Origin: Fructobacillus apis | Lineage (GTDB): Bacteria; Bacillota; Bacilli; Lactobacillales; Lactobacillaceae | Direction of reading: 5' to 3' | NCBI RefSeq assembly: GCF_023893635.1 | Contig: NZ_JAMWYK010000004.1 | Span: forward strand, 23,704-87,703 | Length of the DNA stretch: 64,000 bases | Shown: positions 16,888-25,922 of the stretch, piece after piece | Position numbering within the stretch: the first letter of the stretch is position 1 | Layout: each line of letters opens with the position of its first letter | Made by a program: the position numbers and the translations under genes | The notes under the pieces: model-generated | Seen by the model: only the letters and a program-made list of their open reading frames with translations | Databases searched by the model: none | What the model was told of the DNA's origin: nothing

Positions 16888-17280
16888 ATGCCACTATTGA
16901 AGATGGATTTGATCAAGAATCAATACCAACCAGAAGAAATCAAGCACTTGATGCAATTGTCATTCGACGTTGCCAAGGAAACGTTGAACTTGCCTGACCG
17001 CGACCGTTTCCAAATCGTGACGCAACACGAAGATTACGAAATCTGCTTCCAAGACGTTGGTTTGGGCTACGAACGCACGAACAAGGCCTTGTTCTTCACG
17101 GTCTTGTCAACGCCACGCCCAATGCCTGCTAAGAAGGCCTTCACGAAGAAGTTGGTCGAAGTGTTGGAAAAGGAAGCAAACGTTCGTCCACAAGACGTGA
17201 TTATTTCCTTTGCCACGAACCACGCAGAAGACTGGTCATTTGGAGAAGGTAAGAACCATTTCTTGGATGGCAGCCTTTAA
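16888..17280 (+). CDS. Tautomerase-superfamily protein
   Basis: A 130-residue protein beginning MPLLKMDL. Removal of Met would expose the N-terminal proline that is the catalytic base in the tautomerase superfamily. The length (about 130) matches the double-length group related to malonate semialdehyde decarboxylase and cis-CaaD rather than 62-residue 4-OT. The substrate is unknown. Strong RBS AAAGGAG and biased codons suggest good expression. It is divergent from a MarR regulator, which may control it in response to a phenolic or carbonyl compound (inference). A terminator follows. Confidence 0.78.
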   Translation: MPLLKMDLIKNQYQPEEIKHLMQLSFDVAKETLNLPDRDRFQIVTQHEDYEICFQDVGLGYERTNKALFFTVLSTPRPMPAKKAFTKKLVEVLEKEANVRPQDVIISFATNHAEDWSFGEGKNHFLDGSL

Positions 17281-17295
17281 TCGAAAGAATGAACG

Positions 17296-17326
17296 AGCAG
17301 CTCTTGATAAAGGGGCTGCTTTTTTA
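17296..17326 (+). terminator. Terminator of the tautomerase gene
   Basis: AGCAGC...GCTGCT stem and six T. Confidence 0.85.
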
Positions 17327-17366
17327 TTGAAGAAACCGCCAATATTCTGTCTTTTTTAAATAATGC

Positions 17367-17395
17367 TTGTTTCTTTTGAAAAGTAGTGCTAAGAT
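17367..17395 (+). promoter_or_regulatory. Promoter of the pyr operon
   Basis: TTGTTT (17367-17372), 17 bp spacer, extended -10 TGC-TAAGAT (17390-17395). Confidence 0.7.
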
Positions 17396-17409
17396 TTCAG
17401 TAACTCAAA

Positions 17410-17603
17410 TCAAACCTTTAAAGTCGATCAGAGAATCGCTAAGGGCTTGGTTGGATTGTTGCCGCATTGTTTACCGAGGAAGTCCAGAGAGGCGGAGGTA
17501 GGCAAGCCTTTTTGGCGAATCCTGAATTAAAACCCAGGGACTCAGTCCAACTAAAATGAAAGCCTTTTTCGCAAGCTCTGATCGTTGATCAGGGCTTTTT
17601 TTG
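17410..17603 (+). promoter_or_regulatory. PyrR-dependent attenuator of the pyr operon
   Basis: The PyrR binding loop AGTCCAGAGAGGC (17481-17493) matches the family consensus ARUCCNGNGAGGYU. The terminator is AGCTCTGATC (17574-17583) / GATCAGGGCT (17587-17596) plus T-run. The upstream GATCAGAG (17426-17433) is exactly complementary to CTCTGATC in the terminator arm and serves as antiterminator. PyrR with UMP/UTP would stabilise the binding loop and allow termination. The pyrR gene itself is not in the window. Confidence 0.9.
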
Positions 17604-17626
17604 TAGCAAAAAAAGGGGGCGTCACG

Positions 17627-18556
17627 ATGACACAAGAGAAAGATTGCTTGGACTTGTCGAACAAGAGCGTTGAAGAAATCCTGGAATTGGTTGCCTTAGC
17701 CGAAGCTTACGAGGCTGGACAAAAGCCGAAAGCGTTGAATAAGGACGTGAAAGTCGCCAACCTCTTCTTCGAGAATTCCACTCGTACGGTTACATCCTTT
17801 CAGATGGCGGAACACAACTTAGGGTTGAGTCGCTTCGACGTCAACCTGGCCGCTTCTTCCGTTAAGAAGGGTGAGACCTTGTCCGACACTTTGAAGACAG
17901 TCGAAGCCATCGGTATGGACATCGCGGTGGTTCGCCACTCGGAAGACGGCTGGTTTGACCAGGTGAAGCAAGAGGGCGTCAAGCTCGCCCTAGTCAACGC
18001 CGGGGACGGTGCTGGGGTCCACCCATCGCAAACGATGCTCGACCTGCTCACGATTAAACAGGAATTCGGGCGTTTTAAAGGCTTGAAGGTCATGATGGTC
18101 GGCGACCTCAGCCACTCACGGGTGGTTAACTCCGATGCTCACGTGTTCAAGAAGCTCGGGATGGGCCTGACTTTTGCAGGGCCTAAGGAATGGTGGAACG
18201 ACGACCTGAAGCACTATGGTAAGTACGTTGAATTGGACGACGGCATCAAGGAAGCCGACGTCGTGATGTGCCTCCGAGTTCAAAACGAACGCCTGGACGA
18301 CAAGGAAGCCTCTTCTTTCTCAGCAGAAGACTACATTAAGCACTACTCGGTCAACGAAGCACGCGCGGCCATGATGAAGCCGACGGCCATCTTCATGCAC
18401 CCGGGGCCTGTGAACCGAGACATCGAAATCGAATCCGCCTTGGTCGACGGTGCACGGTCCCGCATCTTTAAACAAATGAAAAACGGCGTATTCGCCCGCA
18501 TGGCACTACTAACTAAGGTGCTTGAAGCCAACGAATGGATGGAGGACGAAGCATGA
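17627..18556 (+). CDS. pyrB: Aspartate carbamoyltransferase catalytic chain
   Basis: A 309-residue enzyme with the carbamoyl-phosphate loop FFENSTRT (about residue 49) and the aspartate-site motif HPGPVNRD (about residue 255). It condenses carbamoyl phosphate with aspartate, the committed step of UMP synthesis. No regulatory chain (pyrI) is present, as usual in lactobacilli. The start at 17627 follows AAAGGGGGCG; the longer frame begins inside the attenuator terminator. First gene of pyrB-C-carA-carB-D-F-E, overlapping pyrC by 4 bp. Confidence 0.96.
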   Translation: MTQEKDCLDLSNKSVEEILELVALAEAYEAGQKPKALNKDVKVANLFFENSTRTVTSFQMAEHNLGLSRFDVNLAASSVKKGETLSDTLKTVEAIGMDIAVVRHSEDGWFDQVKQEGVKLALVNAGDGAGVHPSQTMLDLLTIKQEFGRFKGLKVMMVGDLSHSRVVNSDAHVFKKLGMGLTFAGPKEWWNDDLKHYGKYVELDDGIKEADVVMCLRVQNERLDDKEASSFSAEDYIKHYSVNEARAAMMKPTAIFMHPGPVNRDIEIESALVDGARSRIFKQMKNGVFARMALLTKVLEANEWMEDEA

Positions 18557-19815
18557 AAACATTAGTGAAAAACATCGTCGTCAACGGCGAAGCAACGGAC
18601 TTAATCGTTGAGGACGGCCAAATCAAGGCCTTCCTCACGGGCGCGGACGCGGCCGACTTTGACAAAGTGGTCGAAGGGGAAGGGAACACAGCCATCCCAG
18701 GACTCGTCGACGTCCACGTGCACTTCCGTGACCCAGGTCAGGAAGCTAAGGAAACAATTGCGACCGGTTCCAAGGCAGCCGCGGCTGGTGGCTTCACCTC
18801 CGTACTCGCCATGGCCAACACGAAGCCGGTCATCGACAACGTCGAACGGTTGGAAAGTCAGCTGAAGCGAAATCAAGAAAACGGCTTGATTAAGGTCGGT
18901 CAAATCGCCGCCATCACGTCCGACCTGACGGGGAAGGAAGTCGGCCCAATCGAAGAGCTTGCCGCTGCCGGTGCCGCCGCCTTCTCAAACGACGGACACG
19001 GCTTGCAGTCAGCAAAGACCATGTACGAAGCCCAGCTTGCCATCAAGGCTGCTGGAAAAGTCCTTTCCGCCCACATCGAAGACGACGACCTCGTCGACGG
19101 TGGGGTGATGAACGCGGGGGCTAAGGCCGAATCACTCGGCTTGCCTGGCATGAACAGCCTTTCCGAATCGAGCCAACTGGCCCGCGACCTGATGATGGTT
19201 CGCCAGACGCGCTGTTCTTACCATGTTGCGCACATCTCGACGAAGGAGTCAGTGGACTTGGTTCGCCAGGCCAAGAAGGAAGGCCTTCCGGTAACCGCCG
19301 AGGTTTCACCGCACCACTTGTTCTTGGACGAAGAGGACATCCTCACAGACGACCCAATGTTCAAGATGAATCCGCCGTTGCGCTCGAAAGAAGATCGCTT
19401 AGCACTGATTGCCGGCTTACTTGATGGCACGATCGACATGGTCGCCACTGACCACGCCCCACACCAGGCCCACGAAAAGCAGGGTTCCATGTGTGGTTGT
19501 GCCTTCGGAATCGTCGGACTCGAAACCGCCTTTCCACTGATGTACACGCGCTTTGTTAAAAGCGGTTTGGTCGACTTGCAGACGCTGATTAAGTGGATGG
19601 TGGTTAACCCAATCAAGGTCTTTGGCTTGAAGAACGCCGGTGAGCTCAGGGTGGGTGATTCAGCAGACCTCACGCTAGTTGACCTCACGGAAGAATTTGA
19701 AATTGACGCAGCAGACTTTTACTCCAAGGGCAAGAACAGCCCGTTCATCGGAGAAACGGTGTTTGGACGAGTGAAGAAAACAATGGTCGATGGCAACATC
19801 GTCTTTGAAAAATAA
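18553..19815 (+). CDS. pyrC: Dihydroorotase
   Basis: A 420-residue class I dihydroorotase. It has the metal ligands HVHFRDPG (about residue 58) and the DH pair in ATDHAPH (about residue 301). It cyclises carbamoyl-aspartate to dihydroorotate. The ATG at 18553 overlaps the pyrB stop (ATGA); upstream ATGs in the frame lie inside pyrB. The carA start is 11 bp after its end. Confidence 0.95.
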   Translation: MKTLVKNIVVNGEATDLIVEDGQIKAFLTGADAADFDKVVEGEGNTAIPGLVDVHVHFRDPGQEAKETIATGSKAAAAGGFTSVLAMANTKPVIDNVERLESQLKRNQENGLIKVGQIAAITSDLTGKEVGPIEELAAAGAAAFSNDGHGLQSAKTMYEAQLAIKAAGKVLSAHIEDDDLVDGGVMNAGAKAESLGLPGMNSLSESSQLARDLMMVRQTRCSYHVAHISTKESVDLVRQAKKEGLPVTAEVSPHHLFLDEEDILTDDPMFKMNPPLRSKEDRLALIAGLLDGTIDMVATDHAPHQAHEKQGSMCGCAFGIVGLETAFPLMYTRFVKSGLVDLQTLIKWMVVNPIKVFGLKNAGELRVGDSADLTLVDLTEEFEIDAADFYSKGKNSPFIGETVFGRVKKTMVDGNIVFEK

Positions 19816-19825
19816 GGGGAAGCAG

Positions 19826-20932
19826 ATGAAACGGTACTTAGTGTTAGAAAACGGCTCCATCTACAGCGGTGAAGCGTTCGGATCAGAAGAAGAACTGCTC
19901 ACGGAAGTGGTCTTCTCAACCGGGATGACCGGTTACCAAGAAACCATGACCGACCCGTCTTACTTCGGTCAAAGCATGGTCTTCACTTATCCTTTGATTG
20001 GAAACTACGGGATTAACTTGGACGACAACGAAGGAAGCCGCCCAGCGGTCGACGCCATTATCGCCAAGGAAATCTGCAAGCGTCCATCCAACTTCCGCTC
20101 CGTGATGTCGGTGCCCGAATACGCCAAGCAAAACGGTGTCGTTGGAATCGAAGGGGTGGACACGCGCAAGCTCGCCAAAGAACTCCGGACACAAGGTTCC
20201 ATGAAGGGTGTCTTGGTTAACAGCCTGGACGAGACAAAGATTCAGGAATTGTTTGCTGAAGACTACGACCAACTGCTCTTAGAGCGCAGCCAGAAGGAAG
20301 AGTACGTAGCCGGTGCTGGAAAAGTCGAAAACGAGGACGCCTTGAAGATCGCGCTCATCGACTTCGGGTTGAAGAACTCGATTGCCCAGGCGTTAGAAAA
20401 ACGTGGCGTGCGGGTCATCCACTTCGACTGGCGAAGCGATATCGAAGCGATACGGGCCTCGAAGCCGGACGGCGTTTTACTATCCAACGGACCTGGAAAC
20501 CCCGAAATGTACGCTGATTCCTACCCCATGATTCGGGCCCTCCAGGACGAGTACCCACTCCTTGGCATCTGCCTCGGCCACCAGCTCTTTGCTTTGGCCA
20601 ACGGTGCTTCAACCTACAAGATGAAGTTCGGTTACCGCGGTTTCAACCACGCCGTTTGGGACATCGATATGCAAGAAAAGCACTTCACCTCCCAAAACCA
20701 CGGATACGCGGTTGACCGCGACTCTGTTGCAAACACGAAGCTCGAAGTCACCCACGAAGAAATCAACCAAAACACGGTCGAAGGGGTGCGCTTGAACGAC
20801 CGCACCGCCTTCTCCGTTCAGTTCCACCCAGATGCCTGTCCCGGTCCCCACGACTCGGAATACATCTTTGATAAGTTCTTAGCCGCCGTAAAAGCTGCCA
20901 AAAAGGAGCCATTCTATGCCAAAGCGAACTGA
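19826..20932 (+). CDS. carA: Carbamoyl-phosphate synthase small subunit (glutaminase)
   Basis: A 368-residue subunit: N-terminal CPSase_sm domain (EVVFSTGMTGYQE), then class I glutamine amidotransferase with nucleophile in LLGICLGHQLFALA and the C-terminal His/Glu region SVQFHPDACPGP. It releases ammonia from glutamine and passes it to CarB. Start chosen at 19826 (RBS AAGGGGAAGC). It overlaps carB by 17 bp. Being inside the pyr operon, it is a pyrimidine-dedicated enzyme under PyrR control. Confidence 0.95.
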   Translation: MKRYLVLENGSIYSGEAFGSEEELLTEVVFSTGMTGYQETMTDPSYFGQSMVFTYPLIGNYGINLDDNEGSRPAVDAIIAKEICKRPSNFRSVMSVPEYAKQNGVVGIEGVDTRKLAKELRTQGSMKGVLVNSLDETKIQELFAEDYDQLLLERSQKEEYVAGAGKVENEDALKIALIDFGLKNSIAQALEKRGVRVIHFDWRSDIEAIRASKPDGVLLSNGPGNPEMYADSYPMIRALQDEYPLLGICLGHQLFALANGASTYKMKFGYRGFNHAVWDIDMQEKHFTSQNHGYAVDRDSVANTKLEVTHEEINQNTVEGVRLNDRTAFSVQFHPDACPGPHDSEYIFDKFLAAVKAAKKEPFYAKAN

Positions 20933-23900
20933 TTTAAACAAGATTCTCGTCATCGGATCCGGACCAATCATCATCGGTCAGGCCGCCGAATTCGACTACT
21001 CCGGTTCCCAAGCCTGCCTCGCCTTAAAGGAAGAGGGCTACGAAGTGGTCTTGGTCAACTCGAACCCCGCCACAATCATGACGGACGAAGAAATCGCCGA
21101 CCGCGTCTACGTCGAACCTGAAACAACCGGCTACATTAAGGAAATCATCTTAAAGGAAAAGCCCGACGCCATCCTGCCGACGCTTGGTGGTCAGACCGGT
21201 TTGAACATGGCCAAGGAACTGGCCGACTCTGGTTTGCTTGACGAACTCGGCATCGAATTGCTCGGGACGAAGTTGAAGGCCATCGAACAGGCCGAAGACC
21301 GCGAGTCCTTCAAGGAATTGATGGCGGATTTGAACGAACCAGTTCCCGCCTCAGCCATCGCTACTTCAATGGACGAAGCGCGCGAAATCGCTGCCCGCAT
21401 CGGCTACCCGCTCGTTGTTCGCCCAGCCTACACACTCGGTGGTTCCGGTGGGGGATTCGTCCACAACGACGAAGAACTCGAACACATCGCCGCCCACGGG
21501 TTGGACCTCTCGCCAGTAACCCAGGTTCTGATTGAAGAGTCCATCGCCGGCTTCAAGGAAATCGAGTTCGAAGTCATGCGTGACCGTGAAAACAACGCTT
21601 TGATTGTCGCTTCCATGGAAAACATCGACCCCGTCGGTGTCCACACGGGTGACTCGGTCGTTGTGTCACCAACGCAAACGCTCGCCGACCGCGAGTTCCA
21701 AATGATGCGCGACTCCGCCTTGAAAATCATCCGCGCTTTGAAGATTGAGGGAGGGGTCAACATTCAAATGGCCCTCGACCCACAGTCCTTCAACTACCGC
21801 ATCATCGAGGTGAACCCACGAGTTTCCCGTTCTTCGGCCTTGGCTTCCAAGGCCACGGGTTATCCAATCGCCAAAATGGCCGCCAAGATTGCGGTCGGCT
21901 TGAACCTTGATGAAATCAAGAATCCCATCACGATGACGACCTGGGCGGCCTTCGAACCGGCCCTCGACTACGTTGTCGTAAAGATTCCACGCTTCCCATT
22001 CGACAAGTTCAAGGACGTGGCGCCAACGCTCGGTACGCAGATGAAGGCGACCGGGGAAGTCATGGCCATCGGTCGAAACTTCGAAGAAGCCATGCAAAAG
22101 GCCGTTTCCTCTTTGGAAAGCGACCACAACGACTTCTCGGGTGACGCCTACGCCGACTGGTCAATCGACGAACTGAAGAAGAGTTTGATGCCGGCAACGG
22201 ACGACCGCCTCTTCAAGATCGCGGAACTCATCCGCCGCGGTGTGAGTGTTGAAGAAATTCACGCCATCACGCAGATGGATTTCTTCTTCCTTGATAAAGT
22301 CGAATCCGTGGTCCGCTACGAACGCAAGCTCAAGCAGGACTTTAGCGCCGACGATTTGCGACGCGCCAAGGAACTGGGCTTCCCGGACGAATACATCGCT
22401 AAGTTGAGCGGACAGCCAGAAGAGGCTGTTCGCAAGCTGCGCAAGGACGAAAGTATCACGCCAGTCTACAAGATGGTCGACACGGCCGCCGGAGAATTCG
22501 AATCAAAGACGCCTTACTACTACTCAACCTACGAAGAAGAAAACGAATCCGTTAAGTCGGCCAAGCCTTCCATCCTGGTGGTTGGTTCCGGACCAATTCG
22601 GATCGGGCAGGGAGTCGAATTCGACTACGCCACGGTTCACGCCGTAAAAGCCATCCAAAAGGCCGGCTACGAAGCCATCATCATTAACTCAAACCCCGAA
22701 ACGGTTTCCACCGACTTCGCCATCTCAGACAAGCTCTACTTCGAACCGTTGACGCGCGAACACGTGTTGAACGTCATCGATTTGGAACAGCCCGAAGGCG
22801 TCTTGCTCCAGTTCGGTGGTCAGACAGCCATCAACCTGGCCTTCGCCATCAACGAAAACGGCACGAAGATCATGGGAACGGACTTGAAGGCCATCGACCT
22901 GGCCGAAGACCGTGACAGCTTCAACCAGATCATCAAGAAGCTGGGCTTGCACCAACCAAAGGCCGACTTCGCCAACTCACAGGAAGAGGCGAAGGAAAAG
23001 GCCAAGGAAGTCGGTTACCCCATCTTGATCCGCCCATCCTACGTGATTGGGGGCCAGGGGATGGCCGTCATCAAAAACGAAGGCGAACTCCAGGACTACC
23101 TGAACGCAGCCGCCTGGGTTTCAAACGACCACCCGGTCTTGATTGACTCCTACCTCGCTGGACAGGAAGCCGAATTAGATTTGCTCTCAGACGGTCAGGA
23201 AGTAAGCATTCCTGGAATCATGGCTCACATCGAACGCTCCGGTGTTCACTCGGGGGATTCCATGGCGGTTTACCCAGCAGTTACCCTGGCAGACGACGTG
23301 ATTGACCAAATGGTCGACGCGGCAACAAAGCTCGCCAAGGAACTCGGGGTCATCGGTTTGATGAACGTGCAGTTCATCATTCACGAAGGGAAGGCCTACG
23401 TCATCGAAGTGAACCCACGAGCATCCCGGACGGTACCGTTCTTGTCCAAGGTCACGAAGATGGCCATGGCACAGATTGCCACCTGGGTTTCAATGGGCAA
23501 GACACTGGCAGACCTCGGCGTGAAGCCGGGCCTCAAGGAAGCAGGCAACATGATTCACGTGAAGGCGCCGGTGTTCTCCTTTGAGAAATTGAACGACGCC
23601 AACACGAAGCTTGCCCCAGAAATGAAGTCGACCGGTGAAGTGATGGGGTCTGCACCAGACTTCGAAACGGCCCTCCAAAAAGCCTTCGTGGCGGCGGGAG
23701 TGTCTTCACCTAAAAATCAGGTGCTGGTGTTGAACAACCTGGCGGATGCTGCTACTGAAATGGCAGAAACGCTGAAAAAGATGGCCGGGTCGGGTTGGAC
23801 TTTGGAAGCATCGGAGGGAACGGCAGAAGCGCTTGAATCAGAGGGCGTTAACGTAAGTGCACGTATCCAAAATGAAGAAGTTGAAGCCCAAATGATCGAC

Positions 23901-24074
23901 GGAAAGGTCGACTTACTCGTCGACTTCGGCGCCGACGAAGAAATGGCTTGGCGCGGCATGGCCGTTGCACAAGGCACGGCCTTCGTATCCGCCATCGACA
24001 CATTCTTCGCCTACGAAAAGGCCTTTGAACAACTGGACACCGAGAAGAAAGTTTACGAATTAGGAGAGATGTAA
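20916..24074 (+). CDS. carB: Carbamoyl-phosphate synthase large subunit
   Basis: A 1052-residue protein with two homologous ATP-grasp halves, each starting with a GSGPI(I/R)IGQ(A/G)xEFDY motif (residues about 13 and 565). The halves are followed by an oligomerisation region and a short C-terminal MGS-like allosteric domain. It makes carbamoyl phosphate from bicarbonate, ammonia and two ATP. It is slightly shorter than the 1058-1073 norm but complete. Near residue 957 the coding sequence holds a 22 bp segment (23783-23804) that is the exact reverse complement of an intergenic repeat at 47004-47025. Confidence 0.95.
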   Translation: MPKRTDLNKILVIGSGPIIIGQAAEFDYSGSQACLALKEEGYEVVLVNSNPATIMTDEEIADRVYVEPETTGYIKEIILKEKPDAILPTLGGQTGLNMAKELADSGLLDELGIELLGTKLKAIEQAEDRESFKELMADLNEPVPASAIATSMDEAREIAARIGYPLVVRPAYTLGGSGGGFVHNDEELEHIAAHGLDLSPVTQVLIEESIAGFKEIEFEVMRDRENNALIVASMENIDPVGVHTGDSVVVSPTQTLADREFQMMRDSALKIIRALKIEGGVNIQMALDPQSFNYRIIEVNPRVSRSSALASKATGYPIAKMAAKIAVGLNLDEIKNPITMTTWAAFEPALDYVVVKIPRFPFDKFKDVAPTLGTQMKATGEVMAIGRNFEEAMQKAVSSLESDHNDFSGDAYADWSIDELKKSLMPATDDRLFKIAELIRRGVSVEEIHAITQMDFFFLDKVESVVRYERKLKQDFSADDLRRAKELGFPDEYIAKLSGQPEEAVRKLRKDESITPVYKMVDTAAGEFESKTPYYYSTYEEENESVKSAKPSILVVGSGPIRIGQGVEFDYATVHAVKAIQKAGYEAIIINSNPETVSTDFAISDKLYFEPLTREHVLNVIDLEQPEGVLLQFGGQTAINLAFAINENGTKIMGTDLKAIDLAEDRDSFNQIIKKLGLHQPKADFANSQEEAKEKAKEVGYPILIRPSYVIGGQGMAVIKNEGELQDYLNAAAWVSNDHPVLIDSYLAGQEAELDLLSDGQEVSIPGIMAHIERSGVHSGDSMAVYPAVTLADDVIDQMVDAATKLAKELGVIGLMNVQFIIHEGKAYVIEVNPRASRTVPFLSKVTKMAMAQIATWVSMGKTLADLGVKPGLKEAGNMIHVKAPVFSFEKLNDANTKLAPEMKSTGEVMGSAPDFETALQKAFVAAGVSSPKNQVLVLNNLADAATEMAETLKKMAGSGWTLEASEGTAEALESEGVNVSARIQNEEVEAQMIDGKVDLLVDFGADEEMAWRGMAVAQGTAFVSAIDTFFAYEKAFEQLDTEKKVYELGEM

Positions 24075-24075
24075 G

Positions 24076-25002
24076 ATGAACTTGAAGACGACTGTTGCTG
24101 GCAATCAATTTGAAACGCCTTTTTTGAACGCATCTGGGATTATCTGCCAGACTCAAGAAGAGTTGGATTCCTTGGAAGCAACCAAGGAACTGGGTGGAAT
24201 CGTGACGAAGTCCGCGACCTTGCAACCACGTGAGGGAAACGAGCAACCACGTTACTACGACTTGGCCCACGGTTCGATTAACTCCATGGGATTGCCAAAC
24301 CAGGGCTACCCATTCTACCTGGACTACGTCCAACACGAGCACAGCAAGCCAACCATCTTATCTGTTGCCGGAATGTCTGCGGCCGACGCCATCGAATTGA
24401 TGCGCAAGGTGCAGGACTCCGACTACGAAGGGTTGACGGAACTGAACTTGTCTTGTCCAAACGTCATCGGACACCCGCAGACGGCCTACGACTTCGAAGC
24501 AACCGAAAAGATTTTGGAAACGGTCTGCTCCTTCTTCACGAAGCCATTCGGGGTGAAGTTGCCACCATACTTTGACTTGGCCCACTTCGATGGTATCGCC
24601 AAAGTCTTGAACAAGTTCCCACTCACGCACGTCAACACGATCAACTCGGTTGGAAACGGCTTGGTCGTCGACGTTGACAAGGAACAGGTTGTCACGAAGG
24701 CCAAGGGTGGCTTCGGTGGGCTTGGTGGGGCAATGGTCTTGCCAACAGCCTTGGCTAACGTTCGCGCCTTGCGCCTCCGCTTGAACGACGACATCGCCAT
24801 CATCGGAACCGGTGGGGTGACGACTGGTGCCGACGTCTTCGCCCACATTCTCTGTGGGGCCGACATGGTTTCAGTCGGAACGCAGGTCATCAAGGAAGGT
24901 TTGGGCGTATACGCCCGCTTGCAAAAGGAACTCGAAGATATCATGGCCGAAAAGGGCTACGAATCACTGGAAGACTTCCGCGGTAAGGTGAAGGAACTGT
25001 AA
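24076..25002 (+). CDS. pyrD: Dihydroorotate dehydrogenase, class 1A (fumarate-type)
   Basis: A 308-residue enzyme. The catalytic cysteine lies in ELNLSCPNV (about residue 130), and GGFGGLGG and IGTGGVTTGADVF bind FMN phosphate. The sequence around the Cys and the lack of a neighbouring pyrK point to class 1A, which passes electrons to fumarate rather than NAD+ or quinones. It starts 1 bp after carB ends. This is the only redox step of the pathway, cytosolic in this class. Class 1B with a pyrK elsewhere is less likely. Confidence 0.9.
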   Translation: MNLKTTVAGNQFETPFLNASGIICQTQEELDSLEATKELGGIVTKSATLQPREGNEQPRYYDLAHGSINSMGLPNQGYPFYLDYVQHEHSKPTILSVAGMSAADAIELMRKVQDSDYEGLTELNLSCPNVIGHPQTAYDFEATEKILETVCSFFTKPFGVKLPPYFDLAHFDGIAKVLNKFPLTHVNTINSVGNGLVVDVDKEQVVTKAKGGFGGLGGAMVLPTALANVRALRLRLNDDIAIIGTGGVTTGADVFAHILCGADMVSVGTQVIKEGLGVYARLQKELEDIMAEKGYESLEDFRGKVKEL

Positions 25003-25100
25003 GGGATTCGGATTATAGGGCGGCGCTTTGAATGATGAAAGGCGCACGGGTTTAGATTCAAGGTGCCTGAAAAATTGGCGCGCTGTAAAGGAGAGACAAC

Positions 25101-25814
25101 ATGGCAAAACCACTGATGATTGCACTGGACTTCCCGTCTGGAGAAGAAGCCTTAGCTTTTTTGAGCCGCTTCGACGAACCGTCCAAACTGACGGTCAAAG
25201 TCGGAATGGAGCTTTTCTATGAAGAAGGCCCAAGCATTATTGAGAAAATCAAGGCCCTCGGCTGCGATATCTTCTTGGACCTGAAGCTCTTTGATATTCC
25301 AAACACGGTCAAGCAGGCCTCTAAGCGTTTGGCTAAGCTTGGCGTGAACTACATGACGGTTCACGGACTCGGTGGTTCCGAGATGATTGCGGCGGCTCGA
25401 GAAGGGCTGGATGAAGGGGCCAAGGAAGCGGGCGTTGAAGCACCAACGCTGCTTGCGGTTACCGAACTCACGTCCATCTCGGATGACGTCTTGAAGAACG
25501 AGCAAAACGTCGACCTGCCGATGAAGGAGATGGTCTTGTCACTTGCTCGGACTGCACGCGGAGCTGGAGCCGACGGTGTTGTCTGCTCGAGCCAGGAGCT
25601 TGAAACGCTGAACAACGCCCTGGACGACGGCTTCTTCTACCTCGTACCCGGCATTCGCTTGCCAGAAGACGGCGTGCAGGATCAAAAGCGAGTGGCAAGC
25701 CCAACCTTTGCCCGTGAAAACGGTGCCTCAGCCATTGTGGTTGGTCGTCCAATCACGAAGAACGCCTACGTGAAGGAAGCATACGACCGCTACCTGTCGG
25801 ACTGGGAAGGTTAA
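25101..25814 (+). CDS. pyrF: Orotidine 5'-phosphate decarboxylase
   Basis: A 237-residue enzyme with the catalytic lysine/aspartate array in FLDLKLFDIPNTV (about residue 60). C-terminal PGIRLPEDGVQDQKR and GASAIVVGRPIT form the phosphate-binding loops. It decarboxylates OMP to UMP. The 98 bp gap from pyrD contains no terminator. RBS AAAGGAGAGAC. Confidence 0.96.
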   Translation: MAKPLMIALDFPSGEEALAFLSRFDEPSKLTVKVGMELFYEEGPSIIEKIKALGCDIFLDLKLFDIPNTVKQASKRLAKLGVNYMTVHGLGGSEMIAAAREGLDEGAKEAGVEAPTLLAVTELTSISDDVLKNEQNVDLPMKEMVLSLARTARGAGADGVVCSSQELETLNNALDDGFFYLVPGIRLPEDGVQDQKRVASPTFARENGASAIVVGRPITKNAYVKEAYDRYLSDWEG

Positions 25815-25820
25815 GCTGGC

Positions 25821-25842
25821 AAAGTCAGACCCGCCCGTGCCC
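25821..25842 (+). repeat. Dispersed AAAGTCnnnCCCG element in the pyrF-pyrE gap
   Basis: AAAGTCAGACCCGCCC begins the 108 bp pyrF-pyrE spacer. It is one copy of a short intergenic family seen throughout the window (see findings). No T-tract here, so it is not a terminator. Confidence 0.5.
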
Positions 25843-25922
25843 GATTTTCATGAACGCCGCCAACCGCTTTCATTAACGGAAGCAACCATTCTCACACCAC
25901 AAATCTGAAAGGACAACCAAAC

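Noticed and set aside
19218-19688. 156-codon antisense frame within pyrC
   Set aside because: Complement of a clear dihydroorotase gene; the open frame follows from codon bias of the real gene.
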